Position numbers and translations under genes: made by a program. Below the pieces are notes generated by a model, which ran no database searches, had not been told where the DNA came from, and saw nothing but the letters and a program-made list of their open reading frames with translations. Of a DNA stretch of 64,000 nucleotides, positions 48,197 to 61,662 are shown piece by piece. Within the stretch, counting starts at the first letter, position 1; every line of letters begins with the position of its first letter. This DNA comes from Diadema setosum (Eukaryota; Echinodermata; Echinoidea; Diadematoida; Diadematidae): the NCBI GenBank assembly GCA_033980235.1, contig CM067067.1, positions 15,558,401-15,622,400 on the forward strand. The letters are read 5' to 3'.

Positions 48197-49883
48197 CTGA
48201 CATATTGTTGTACTGTACTGGCACTGTTGTTCAAAACCGGAAAATGCCTCAGTCACCGCCAAAAATCCAACTAAAAATCCACGTCTGAAGTGCGCACAAA
48301 TCAAGTCCCGTGTTAAGAATCGGGGCCACCGAAAAAACGCTAAAAATTTAGCAATATGCCGATCTGTTGCGAGATATTTGTGCTTATCGCATGCTCAGAG
48401 TGTATGGTATCCTCAAAAAAACATGCCAATGTATAGGGTTTGAATGAAAGTGCTGACTTGCCAAAATTCGGACATCAACTGGCGCCGCAATGCCCCCGAT
48501 GCAACCTTGCGCCAACAAGGTACGGCACAGCACATTTTTCAGTGGCCTTGTACACGCATTGACATTGAACTTGCATAGCGCGTGTCCGAATTCCGGAGAG
48601 GCCTAACGGATTCTGGGGGATTATCAAGGTGATAATATTTTAGGATTTTGTGAAATTTTATGATGTTTTGAACAAAATTAACATTGAAAAAAAGTAGTTT
48701 GATTATACAGCAACATACAATTGTTGTAGATATTTATTTGAGTTGAACAAATATTGCAGAAAAGCTTAAGATGCACCTCCAGTTCGACTGATGGGCTGGC
48801 TGGCTGGCTGGCTGTCGATAGTGGAATTGAAACGCATAATTTTCTTGACTTTCGTTGTCTAGAGGATACCTTCATGGCTGTATCTTACAGAATATTCTTT
48901 GATGCATTATTCAAAGAAGTCTAAAAAATTTCTGCTTTCTACTAAGTGATGCCAGTCATAGAAACATTATGGGCTCATTCACCCTTGGCCAAAATGTGGG
49001 CAAAAATGGTCAAAAGGATGTCTTGCAGAATCGTCTTCCATAAAGGAATAGATGAGGATTATGCAAGTAAAATAGATATTACATGAGTGCGTGGGGACAT
49101 CCACTTATTCCCCCCCCCCCCCCCCCAATCCCTTCGGTTGCTTTGCTATTAAATCACAGTTTCTCACTCCCAACCACTTGCGAAATTTGGTATCTGTGAG
49201 GCAACCGGCTTAATCTAACCAGGCTGGGTTTTTTTTTTTTTTTGGGGGGGGGGGGGGGAGGGGTAATTATCTTAGCCATCGATTGTGCAATTGCCATGAA
49301 AATGGGCGCATACTTAATAAACTGTTATTTTTGCGAGGGTTTAATTTTCACAAATTTCACAAATCACATTTAGATCGCAAATTTAACAGCACGCGAAAAT
49401 GTCACCATGCGCTACAGTTTGTAGGGTAACAATGCATTTATGATAGCGTCCATGTCAATTTGCGAAAACAATGTCTCGCAAATATGTATGGGATATGACC
49501 TATTTGGGCAATTCCATGAGAAATGTTCACTTTAATGAAAAAATGAAGTTTTGAGTTTCACTTAAGTTCTCAAATATTCTAGAAAAGTAACATATGTATT
49601 TTCATTTTCCACTAGTCGCATCTTTGTCATTACAAAATTTGGTATTTTTTCAGTCAATGAAAATACTGCATGATGTGTTGCAATGACACAAATATTTGGC
49701 TATTTTTTAAGAGTTTAGTGTTCCTGTCTCTAAAGAAGGCCAGATATGTCCTAGAGGCCTTGTTCAGCTTATAAATTATAGTCCAGTGTATATATCAACG
49801 GAAAATCACGACCAACTTCCTTAGCATTCATCAGTTTTTGACCCATTGATCCTCAAAGTTGTGTGATTTCTATGACATTTGAA

Positions 49884-52617
49884 GTGTCATATCCGTTAGG
49901 TTTTTTACTATAAGTTTTCATAGCCAAGAGGAAATTAGTGTGAAGTTGCTGCAAATTCATTTTCTATGTTAGGATTGAATCCCCTTGCATGTGTGGAAAC
50001 CACTTTTCTATACCACTTCTAGCTTTCCTGTGAATGGTGTAACGGACATGACATTTTGTGTAACGGACATGACACCTCATATTAGACAAGTGGCAGAAAT
50101 AACACTGTGGCCCAGTGAAACAGGGTGGTGATTAGTTTCAATTGCTTGAGGATAGTAGGACATTTCTATATTTGAGTAAATAATTCTAAAAGTCTGCACA
50201 TCACTCAATAAAACAAAAACAAGCAGACTTTGCTTTCTGCCACTGGAAGACTGTTGATTTTAGATGATCTTGCTACCCTGTTACACCGGTTTGATCCATT
50301 CCCACCTCTTGTAATCCTGACTGATAAACAGCAGCTGTCATTCCACTTAGAGGAGTATTTAGACAATGGAGTTTTCACTGTTGGCCTTTCCTTTCATACT
50401 TAAAATGAGCACTTTCTACATATACACTTTTTGTAAGTACATTGTAGACCACATTTAACACATATCCACCATGGAGTCAACACAACAGCCAGGAACTCCT
50501 GCACAAATGGATCCTTGTGCATCCAATGAACATGATCACTGATCCCAATGATACAGCTACAAAGAACCCAAATGTCACCAGCATCAATGTCTTCAATGAT
50601 GGTGTTGCCTCATAATTAAAAAAAGAAAGTTTGTACTGCATCCATACATGTACAATCGTACTGTACCTCTCATCTCTATGACTCTATACAGTACATCCAC
50701 ACCTTCAGTGGCATGCTAATGAGATATCACATGCCAAGAGGGCTGGGAATGGAATTGTTTGCTTTATTAAGCTTGTTGAAAGTACATGTAGCTCTATCGT
50801 CAGAGAAAGTCGGTCTGAATGCTGCCTATCCTTTTCATCAATATAACTAAACTACATGTACAACTGTAGATGTGTGTACCTCTATGCCAAGGGATATACC
50901 GGTGTACTGTATATGACAGCACACAGCATCGCACAAAAAGCACAATTTTGAGATGCTATGAGAAGATGTTTATCCACTGAAAGGTACACTGTACATGTAT
51001 AATCAGTTACAACCAGTTAGTAGGGAAAGCATCCAGTATTTTAAAAAGTCCTACTCACAAGCTGGTGAGAATAATGTACAGTAACCAGTACACCACCCTG
51101 GCAAGCCTCAAGAAGTGCCTAAGCAAGCAATAAGTTGATTATACAATTTGTACGAGTTGAATTTGCCATGAAGAAAACATGAAATACTTTGTTGCCCAGG
51201 TGACCACTCTACATAGAAATGGATTATATGTTGTGAAAATTCTCAGAAAACAAGGGGCTTGATCATTCACTTCTAGCCAAGAAAAGAAAGCATTTGTTGA
51301 AAATGATAAAGTACTAGTACTAGCAGTGGAAGTTTTTACAATAGTCTATCCAAGATTGGATAATAGAGGATGATTCTACTCCAAGGATGACATTAATGCC
51401 AAATGAAAGAACTTTGCAGAAATGAAATAAACATACCTTATTTCTTTCATATTATAACACTAATTTGATAATGGTACCAAACAGTTTTGTGGTCCTGTTT
51501 TATTGCATAAAAGTTGATGCAATCCTGAGTGCATTTTAATGATGTTGTATTCAAATTTTTTATTTCATACAGATCTGGTTCGTTCTGTTTTCTTTGCCTA
51601 TCCGCAAATATGGAGACATGGTCTTCTGTGTTGTACAATACAACTTGTACATGCCATTGTGGTACTCTGGGCATTGTACTCAATGTGCTTTAGAGTAGCT
51701 GTTACAGATCACTGAAACCTGCAAAAGGACTTTTTGATGTTTTGCTCAAGAACATAATGTAGTGAACAGTGTGCATTTATTTTAATCTTTTTATTTGAAA
51801 CAAAGAAGTGAAAATATGGTTCACTTTACAAGGGTGTCATGTCCGTTACGCTAGTGTATAATACTCAGTATCAAATATTAGGCCACAAAGAAAAAAAATC
51901 ACCATAGTATAAGATAGTTACACGGTACATGTCCTGTTTTGCTATGGTGGGTGGTAGTAACTGGAAATTTCTCACTAATTGTAGCCAGCTGGTGCAGGAG
52001 CAAATTTGTTTTATATTTGTCTGTTTTGTAAATACAGCTGTATATAAAAAGACCAACCCCCCATAAAATGATAAAAATATAAGAAATATTACAAGATTGC
52101 AGTTATGATGTGTATCCCTATGTTCTAACCTTACTATGTCAACAATTGAATATCTGCTGTACCTTGTAATAAAAAAATTCTGTTAGCTTACAAAAAGTGG
52201 ACAGAACTGTCATGTCCGTTACACTCAAAGTGTCATGTCCATTACGCAATATTTTAAACTACCGGTATTAAAAAAGAATGAACAGTAAAACTACTCTAAA
52301 ATAGGACTTTATGAGTAAAGCATGATCTAAAGGTTAAATTAAGACCAAAACCAGCTGCATCTTATCCAAAAATTCACAGGAATTTTCATAATGGTAAGAA
52401 GATCAAAATGCCTTGTCTCCATTTAGTGTCATGTCCGTTACGCTCGCAAAAAAATGCAATTTCTCAACAACCACTAAATTTCCATGAAATTTTCTGCGTA
52501 TGTTATGTATACTTAAATGTGTCTGATAAACTCAGAATCTTTCGGAGACTGCCAATTTCACTGTGTGATAGTTTGAATTACAAAAAAAGTGGTCTGAATG
52601 TCATGTCCATTACGCTG
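49884..52617. repeat. Eight copies of an 18-bp motif GTGTCATGTCCGTTACGC
   Basis: Near 49884 (one or two changes), 50037-50055 and 50058-50075 (inverted pair in direct tandem), 51835, 52209, 52229, 52426 and 52600. The core TGTCATGTCCRTTAC is kept in most. The sequence between copies is unrelated and AT-rich. It could be the internal repeat of an old large transposon or a regulatory array upstream of the zinc-finger gene. Confidence 0.8.
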
Positions 52618-53677
52618 GAATTGACCATTTCCCGAAAATAACAGCTTATACAGTACATTACCTGTGGCATAATCTACCAGACTATACATGAAATAAATTT
52701 TTCTTTGTTATAACTTATATTTTATGTTATTAATATGAATTCCTGATTTTTGTGGAATTCATACCTTTTGTTCTAAATCAGAAAATGAAGCTCAGACTAG
52801 AAGCCTATTTTTGTATTATATTCTTTGTACTGTAGCTGTCCTACAATGTACAGTACTTGAAAAAAAAGAAGTTTCAAAATTTGAATCTTATGTATTTTGC
52901 TATCTTATAAATTTCTTATGTATTTCTTTTTTTTACCTTTTGTTGTTTTTTTCCTGTCACACAACCTATTTCAAGCTTAGTTATTCTGAGATTAATTAAT
53001 TTCATGTCATTGAAAGTGATAATCCTAATACCTTTTACATGTACAATAAGGAGTTAAAACACTGTTTGCATTGACTTTGTACACAAAATCACATTTTTGA
53101 GCCATCTTTGGTCTAACAAGCATGAATATGTAAGGTCGTGTAGTATTGTAATGGTATGCCTCATTATTGTAAAAACGGTGTCATGTGCAAGATGTGCAAG
53201 ATGTGCAAGACTTGAAAGTAGACAGTAAGCGGTGCATTTAGAGTTAAATTAAGTTGGAACATGATGAGATCCCAGTCACAGCGAGGTCAACTCAAATGAT
53301 TGGTAGTTGAAGTAGTTGCGCTGCAATAACAAGGTGAAATTTTCAGATTTGATCCAATCTCTCTGTTCCAAAATTCTGACATCACTAGCATGCAGATTGA
53401 GAGAAAGAGCATGGGGGAAAAATTGTTATGAAATATTTTGCATTGTGATTTTTTTTTAATTCTGAATTTTGCACTTTGCAGAACTGTCATGAAGGTAATG
53501 CACAGATATTTGTGAAGCTACAATTGTATTGTGTCATGTACAGCTTTACTCACATCTGTACAACTAAAAACAAGCAAAGCTCATTGAAATTGACTTGTGA
53601 AAAATTCATTGTCTGCAATTTTCTGGATTCACAATAGATTAATTTATGCTTCATTTTTTTCTTTCTTTCCTCATTAG

Positions 53678-53735
53678 ATGGAACCGAAGTGACACACCTA
53701 TTCAAGTAGACACACCCATTTAAACACGTCTCAGG
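53678..53735 (+). other. 5'UTR part of the zinc-finger gene's large exon
   Basis: A strong acceptor (T/C tract then CCTCATTAG) ends at 53677. An in-frame TAA at about 53721 lies just before the start codon, so the protein does not extend upstream in this exon. Confidence 0.6.
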
Positions 53736-56700
53736 ATGGAATGCAATGCTGAACGTTGTGATGCATCACATGCAGGCAGTGCAGTAGCCAATGCAACTCC
53801 TGGTGGAAGCTTGTCAGAGGCAGTCACTATACAGCATATGGAAGTAGATAGCAATTCTTGTCAAGTTTCCCATGGTTCAGGGACTGACTTGGAGAAGGAT
53901 GGAACATCATTTGCTTCAGAAGTTGAGCGGGATACAAATGTAGTGCCAGAATGCAATGTCCCAGATGAAAGGGAAAGCCAGACAGCAACTGTCGAGGAGC
54001 AGGATCGAGTGCAGACCAAGATGCAGTCGAGCTCTGTTCCCAGTCTGAGACTGCTTCCTCCAGAAGGGTCTGGGCATTCAAACTCTGCTCTATTGGACAC
54101 TGTTGAAGAGGGAATGGATACAGGAGGTGATTTTCCCAGTCCATCTCATGAAAACAGTGAACAAACAGTTTGCGATACAGAGAGAAATCTTGCAATTTCA
54201 AGTGGTGTTGAGGAAGCCACAGAGCAAATGGAGGTAAGTTCCACTTCCATTGGAGAGCAACCAACATGTTTGCAGCTGACCACAGCTGATGGATGTTCTG
54301 AGATTACAGTGACTGCAGAGACAGAGCCTGTTAGTGAAGGAACAGCAACTGATGTGGTAGTGAGTGTTTCACCTGGTAAAGAAACTGGGATGGCAAAAAG
54401 TGTGCTCGTAGAAAGTTCTGTGTTAAGTTCCTGTTTGAAGGTGAAAGGACATGGAGGTTTGGATCCTGCAACTGATTCTCTCAAAGGAGCAAGCAGCGTT
54501 CCACCAGCAGAACTTGCAGAACAAGATGTCGAGAACTTGCAGCCTGGTGATGATGGGTTGGCAGAAAGCATATCGTCTGCCAGGAGTGTTGATACTTGTA
54601 AGATAGTGATGGACAAGATCCAAAGCATAAACAACTCAGATAAAGAAAGAGTGCTGCATGACCCAAACTTTGATGGGGAGTGCAGTTCGGCAGAGAAAGC
54701 AAGTGGTGCTACTTCATACACAACTCAGACAATACATTCTTCTCAGGCCAATGGAGGAAAGAGCGATAAACTTGTAGAGCACACAGAATGTCCAAGTAGA
54801 AGAGAAGCAAGTGATGAGGAAGTATCTTTTGAAACACCCCAGAACCTTGATATGACGCATGAACCATTGGTTTTACCGACAAACATGAGTGCTGGAGCAA
54901 ATGTTTTTGCAGCAGAAAATGTTGGCCCTTGCTCAGAACTACCAAGCTTGAGATTAATAAGCTCACTTGAAAAACCATGTGAGTCAAACATTTATGAAGC
55001 AGGACCATCACAGGCCTTGCTTGTGCCAGAGACAGACTCGCAAAGTGATCATAAACCACATACATTGATAGAGATGGAAGCTACAAAACCGCAAGGGGTG
55101 GAAAATGGTGGTGAACATGATATTCAATGCAGTGGAGCTATTGTAGCCATTAATGCAACAAAAGAGAAATCTTTCAGTGCAAACCCATTAAGATCAGATA
55201 CTGCAGTTATTGCTGATGATACCATCCCAGAAAAAGATAAAAGCATGTCTGAAACTGCACTGGCCTGGAAAGGAGAAGAACAAGTAGAAAGACCAAAGAC
55301 TGTAGAATCAGGGGAAAATACAGTGAAAACTGATCTTGTCGCCATTGAAAACATGGACATAGAAGAATGCCCTGACAACAGAAGAGAACATGCCCCAGAG
55401 GTAGCTGCTGGTAATCGTGCGAGTGTATATACTACAAGTGGCAAACAGGTAGATGAAAGTTACATGGCAAAAATGGAAGTGACTGAGTCAGAGAAGGATG
55501 ATTGTATCATCGATGTGAGTCAAGGAATGGGGGAGAGATCAGTTCAAGAGGTACCAGCGGTTAGCAGTTCTGCACCAGGTAAACAGAATATGGTGGAGGT
55601 TTCAGTCAGTGAAAAGGATATGACTGACACAGCATTAGAAAATATGTGCCGTAACTCTTTTGAAAAAGAAATTGATGAGGAAGAAACAAAGGACATTGAC
55701 TCAGAGAAAAATGAAGCTGCCACCCCTACTTTAATCCCTGACATTCCACACAGTGCTGACAAGATATGTGAAGAATCAAAAGAAGACATTCCACTGCAAG
55801 AGAAAATGGATAGCCTGCCACTCAGTTCCAAAGTCACTGGCTCACCAGAAATCATTCCACCTGGTTGTGCGTCATCCACTCCCACTCCACCAGAACTGCA
55901 AAAGGACATGCAAGATGGGAGATTGCATGAGGATGAATTTGCCCCAGGATCATTGATAGAGTCACCAGACAAACCTGAGGGAGAGTCACAGGAGATGGAA
56001 CAGAGCCCATCCTGTCCAGCAGCTGATGGTACAGGATTTGCAGAAGGAACATCAGATGGCACAGAAAAAACAGAGTCAGCGCACACAGGAAGGAGTGCAG
56101 GAAATGAAAATGAAAAATGTCTAGAAATGCCAACATGCAGAGTTTTAACCACCCCAAACAGCCCATCCTCAGAACTCCAAAGGACCTCTACAGAAGACAA
56201 GACAATGGAGGAAGTTAAAACAATGAATTATGACACGTGCACCGATTTGCCTAGCGTAGCAGCCCTGGCAGGGGACAGAGATGTGGAGTCACGATTACAT
56301 CCCGATCCTCCTGTCCTAGCTCCAGAGATAAGAACGTCTCCTTCCTGTGAAATTTTGGCTGATGAACCAATGGAATGCACTCCTGGCTTGCAGGACAACA
56401 CACCAGAAGAGGCCCCTCAAGACTCTCCTGATGAAGTAACAATACCATGGCTAGAAGCAGAAACAAAAAAGACTCAGAATGACTCTCCTGGGGATAGTGA
56501 AATCATTTATGATGATACAGAAATGCTGGAACATTGTGCATTGGATGAAACAGCAGTAGCAGTACATGAACCTGTATTGAGCCAAAGTGGTACGGAAAGA
56601 ATTCAAAGGGATCAAGATAATACAACTCAGCATTGTGAGAGTATTAGTTCAGTGTCTGAAATGGTCAGTGAATGTCAAGAGAGGGTCAAGCCAAGGAGTA

Positions 56701-59700
56701 AATTTATCACCACACAATTCACCAGAAGCTATGAGCACCAGAGCAAAACATTGCCCAGGTCAGAATTATCTGAAATGATGACAAGAGAGGATGCAGAGCA
56801 AGAGATGGAGTTATCTCCAGAAGAAATATCTGCACAATTAGTGGATGTTTCAAAGAAAGACATGGACAATAAAAATAATCAAAATTCTGAAAATGAAATC
56901 TCAGATTTTGAGGCAATTGGGTCTGGAGGAAGAATTGATGAAAAGCATGGAAACACAACTGTGCTTTCTGATCAACAAGAGGAGATGCAACTTGGTTCTG
57001 AAATATCTGATGAGGCAAGAAAGGTGGATGAACAGAGTATTGGCAATAAAATTGATATCTGTGAAGATAAGCCTCAAGCATTAGATGCTGCAACAGAAAA
57101 TGAGAATGATGTAGACAGAGCTGAGCAAGGGGAAAAGTGTGACTCCTCATCCAATCTGTCAAAGCATCCGGTTAGTGACAATGATGTTGCACTCTTAACC
57201 CACGCAGAAGTTGAACATCCCAATGATGCCGATGAAGAAATGCAATCTGGGACAGAGACTTGTGAAAGCAAACCTCAAGTGTCAGAAACGGCAACAGAAA
57301 ATGAGAATGATCGAAATAGAGATGAGCAAGTAGAAGAGTTGGATTTTTCATCTGGTCAGTTGTCAAATTATCCTGTCAGTCGGAGTGAGGCTTCAGGCTT
57401 GACCAGTAGTAGAGTTGAGGAACACATAAATGATGTTGACAAAGAAATTCAGTCTGAGACAGATATTTGTGAAGACGAGCCCCTGGCATCAAAACCTGCA
57501 GTAGAGAATGAGAGTAATCAAACTGAAGATGAGGAAGGTGAAGATCTGGATTCCTCATCCAATCAATTGTCAAAGCATCCTGTTAGTCAGAGTTATGTTG
57601 CAAGTGTGACCAGCTTAGGAGTTGAGGAACAGCACGATGATGTTGACAAAGAAATGCAGTCTGGAACAGATGTTTTTGAAGACGAGCCCCAAATGTTAAA
57701 AACTGCCGTAGGTAATCAAAATGGAGATAGGCAAGATGAAGAGCTGGATTCCTCATCCAATCAGTTGTCAAAGCATCCTGTCAGTAATACTGATGTGGCA
57801 GGCTTGACAAGCGTAGGAGTTGAGGAACAGCACAACAATAATCAAACTGAAGATGAAGAAGGTGAAGATCTGGATTCCTCATCCAATCAATTGTCAAAGC
57901 ATCCTGTTAGTCAGAGTTATGTTGCAAGTGTGACCAGCTTAGGAGTTGAGGAACAGCACGATGATGTTGACAAAGAAATGCAGTCTGGAACAGATGTTTT
58001 TGAAGACGAGCCCCAAACTTTAAAAACTGCCGTAGAGAATGAAAGTAATCAAAGTGGAGATAGGCAAGATGAAGAGCTGGATTCCTCATCCAATCAGTTG
58101 TCAAAGCATCCTGTCAGTAATACTGATGTGGCAGGCTTGACAAGCGTAGGAGTTGAGGAACAGCACAACAATATTGACAATGAAATGCAGTCTGGGACAG
58201 AACTTTTGCAGCTATCAGAAAACAGCCATGAGTACAGTGAAGACCAAGAGATGACTGAACATACTGATGCTATGGTAGCGCCTGATACAAACATTGACAT
58301 GCGGCAAGAGGCAACAGAGAAGTCAATGGTGTCTGACCCTGTATGTGTGGAAGAAGCACACCATCAGGTTCTGTCTGCAGACGAAGCACTTCCTCCTCCA
58401 AATCTCACCCCTTGGCAGCAAGAATCTGAAGTCAGTACATCTGTGTCTCCTCGAGAAAACATGAAGATTGTTGAACATGAACTGGATCCAAGTGCACCAC
58501 TCTTGACACCGATGGAAACTGATGAGCCTCCTTTGCACAGTACAATCTGTATGGGACAGTCAAGGGAATCAAAAACAATCCTTGAATCAACAGTGTCAGA
58601 ATCAAGACAGTCTGCAGAGTTGCCTGAGGGAAGTATTGATGATTGCTGTAGCACGTCGGGGAGTGAGACCCTAATGATTGATGAAGTGCCTTCCATGCCA
58701 GCAGCAAGTGAGACGAATGTGTCACAAAACACAGTGCAGAGTAGTGAAAGAACTATGACAATGTCAGAGGATCAGGAAACGACCAGTATGGGTTGTGATG
58801 AGGCTGATATCTGTGAGCCAGAGTCCATTCAGGCACATACAGGTCCAGCTGTGCCCTCCTGCACTTTCACCACATTGGACACTCATCAGCCAGCTGAAGT
58901 CATCCGTGAACAAGCAGCAAAAGATGTGTGTCCTGTTTCAGAAACTTGGGATGAAGCTCACAACAAAAGTGAAGTATCTGTGCAAAGTGACTTGGACAGA
59001 GTGATTCCAGATGCTTCAGGTGTGTCTTCCAGGACCAATATGTCAGAACCAGATGATGCCAGTTCTTCCACCCCAAAGCAACAAGAGTCTGCCATTAATT
59101 CTGAATTGTCCATTGTCGAAGGCGATGCTGATAAGGCAGCAAGTTTAGTCAGCTCCAAGCAAGTGGAAGGCAGGGTTGATAATGCCTTCAACATGGTGAT
59201 GGACACTGCTGTGGTGGATTTAACTTTTTCCAGTAGAGACCAACGAACTGCCCAAAGAGAAGCAGACACACCCAAAGTGGATACATTGACAGAGGCAGAA
59301 GAGACACCTGATAATGTAAAAGTTTGTGTAGGGGACAATATTAATGAAGGTAAAACTGCTGAGATGGATGTCGAAGGTGAAATAGATGTGGCAAGTGATG
59401 CTGTTTCAGAGCTAGGGAGGGAACAACAAAACTTAGGCAGCTCTTCTGAAGGAGTGGTAATCTCTGAGAGGAGGAATGCAGATGACCAAAACAGAAATGC
59501 TTGTATATCATCAGTGTCTGCTGTTGAGTCTGTAGGGTCCGTTTATGAGAAAGTTGCATCAAAGGGAGCATTTTGCAGCAGTTCTCAAGAAGTGCCATCA
59601 CAAGTTGATACTGCTGGTACTGTACCTATTAGAAATGAGTCTGATACAGGAGGGACTACATCCCTTAACGAGGAGGGTAATTTTGCTAAAGCACCAGAGA

Positions 59701-61662
59701 TGCAAGATAGTACATTGAACAGTTGCCATAAAACAACAGCTGCTGTGGACATAGATGATGCACATTTAAAACTGCCACATGAAAATATTTCAGCAGGGTT
59801 GCCATCTCAGCCAGCACAGTCAGAAGATGAAACATGTGCTGGAAATGGTACATCAGAAGAAGTGAACTTTGATAGAGCAGATGAAACTGTCATGCTAACT
59901 GAAACAAATTCAGAAATAAGAGCCCCACTGGATTCAAAAGGCAAAGATATGCCCCTTGAGGAGAGAGCTCAGAAGGTCAGAAAGGAGTTGATGGACGTTT
60001 CAAAAATCATTGAGCAGGTTAGCGGAAATCTTGCAGAGAAGATAGCAGAAGACGTCATTCACTTCTCTGAGTTGTCGGGGCAAGAAAATACATCAGCTAT
60101 GCAGCACATGGTCAGTTGTGCTGGAGACAGTCCTACTGATGGCAAGGCAGCAAATCCTTCGATAGTGCTCGAGGCTGACAGTAAACTGTGTGTACCTGAA
60201 AGCAAGGGTGGTATGGATCAAATGAAAGTTGAGAGACTTGCTTCTGGAAGGGATGGTGCCATTCAGAAACCAGGGCAAGAGAGTCAGATTGGAAGCTTGA
60301 CAGAAATGCAGGATGATGGAGGGACCCAATCCGTTGATGGTCAAGTGGTGCATTTGCCTTGTGATGCTTGTGATGAACCAGAGCCAATGGACACAGATGC
60401 AGATAGTGGTAAACTCTTGATTGCTGAAACTACCTCAGAAACTGTTGATGTAAGATCCTCTGAGGGAGAATTGTTAGATTCCAAAGTGTCCAACAAGGTC
60501 CCACTCCAAGCTGGACAAACAGTACAGAATAATGTGAGTGGCATTCAAACTGCTAGTGAAACTGCCAGGGTCAAATTCCCCACCCAGATGGATGTACAGA
60601 GTGAGGAAAACAGGGCAAAGCCTGCAGTTCTGAGTGACCCACTGTCTGATCAAAACATTACTGATTCATTTCCCCAGGCAAGTGAAGATACAGCAACCAT
60701 CATCTTGGGAGAAATTCTCAAGATGTCCGAGAGCATGAGCGAAGGTGGAGTGACTGCTGCTCCTCTAACCAAAGCTGGCATTCCTCGAGAACTTCAGGAG
60801 CCCTCACAGGTAATGCAGGAGACAGTAGAGATTGATGATCGAATTGCATCCAAGAAGATAGAGCAGAGTGTGGAGAAGGTAGAGCCTGGCTTGGTGGCAT
60901 CTGCTACTGATCAAGTCGTCATCTCATGTGAATTTCTTTCCGAAAATGATGATGTAGTTGACCTTTTGCATTATGAGACTGCAAGCCAAGAGGTTGTGGA
61001 CAAAGCTTATGAAATGGAGGTGAAGTCAGTTTGCAGTCAGGATGATGCTCGATCTGTCACTAGGAAGCCCAGGAAGCGATTACTCGCCAAAACGTGCCGC
61101 ACAGGGAACTGCTCTTGCAAATACTGTACTGAGGCAAAGAGAGCCAAGCTGGCTGAGGCAGAGAAGGAAGCAGAGGACAATCGTATCAAGAGGAAACCCA
61201 TGCCGGCAAATCGATTCAAGAAGCTCTCGATCTCCTTCACCCCAACTGCTGAGACTGTGAAGTGCACCATGTGTATGAAGCAGTTTGAGGATGAAAAGAG
61301 CATGCAGGAGCACTTTGCATCTACCCACACCAACCTCCCAAAGCTCTGCTCCATCTGTAAGGTGAACTTTGAGAGTGATGAAACCCTGCAAAAGCACGAG
61401 GCAGAGCATATGCACAATGGCCTGTTTTTGTGCCTTGTGTGCAGCAGGACTTACAAACAGAAAGCACATCTTGTCAGGCACTACCAGTCTCACTCCAAAG
61501 ACATCAAGGCAAAGGCTACCAAGCGAGAGGCGTCTCCCGCCGATACTACCAAGCAAGAAGGATTGGGGGTCAAGGTGAAGAAGGAACGGTTTCCATGCAC
61601 CCTTTGTGGCAAAGAATTTCTTGACACAAAGCTGCTGGAAAATCACAAGAAGATTCATACGG
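53736..61662 (+). CDS. Zinc-finger gene giant exon (disordered region and fingers 1-4)
   Basis: 7,927 nt open without a stop. Reading on past 61662 adds KSRARKKKRK and a stop at 61695-61697, but ACGG|gtaagt is a consensus donor and splicing joins HTG to ELPYPC, a proper finger linker. Intron retention would give a 4-finger form. Finger patterns: CTMC-x12-H-x4-H, CSIC-x12-H-x3-H, CLVC-x12-H-x3-H and CTLC-x12-H-x3-H. Antisense ORFs in this exon are shadows. Confidence 0.93.

Larger units (their letters stand above)
46432..53735. other. Divergent spacer / 5' regions of PARP4 and the zinc-finger gene
   Basis: No coding exon is firmly supported. It holds an (ATCT)n run at 46738-46762, a hairpin MITE (47048-47173), an NRF1-type palindrome (47394-47403), a possible noncoding exon ending at 47478, a GC-richer block (47990-48620), and a repeated 18-bp motif (49884-52617). 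The missing PARP4 start exon and the zinc-finger 5'UTR exon should be here. Confidence 0.6.
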
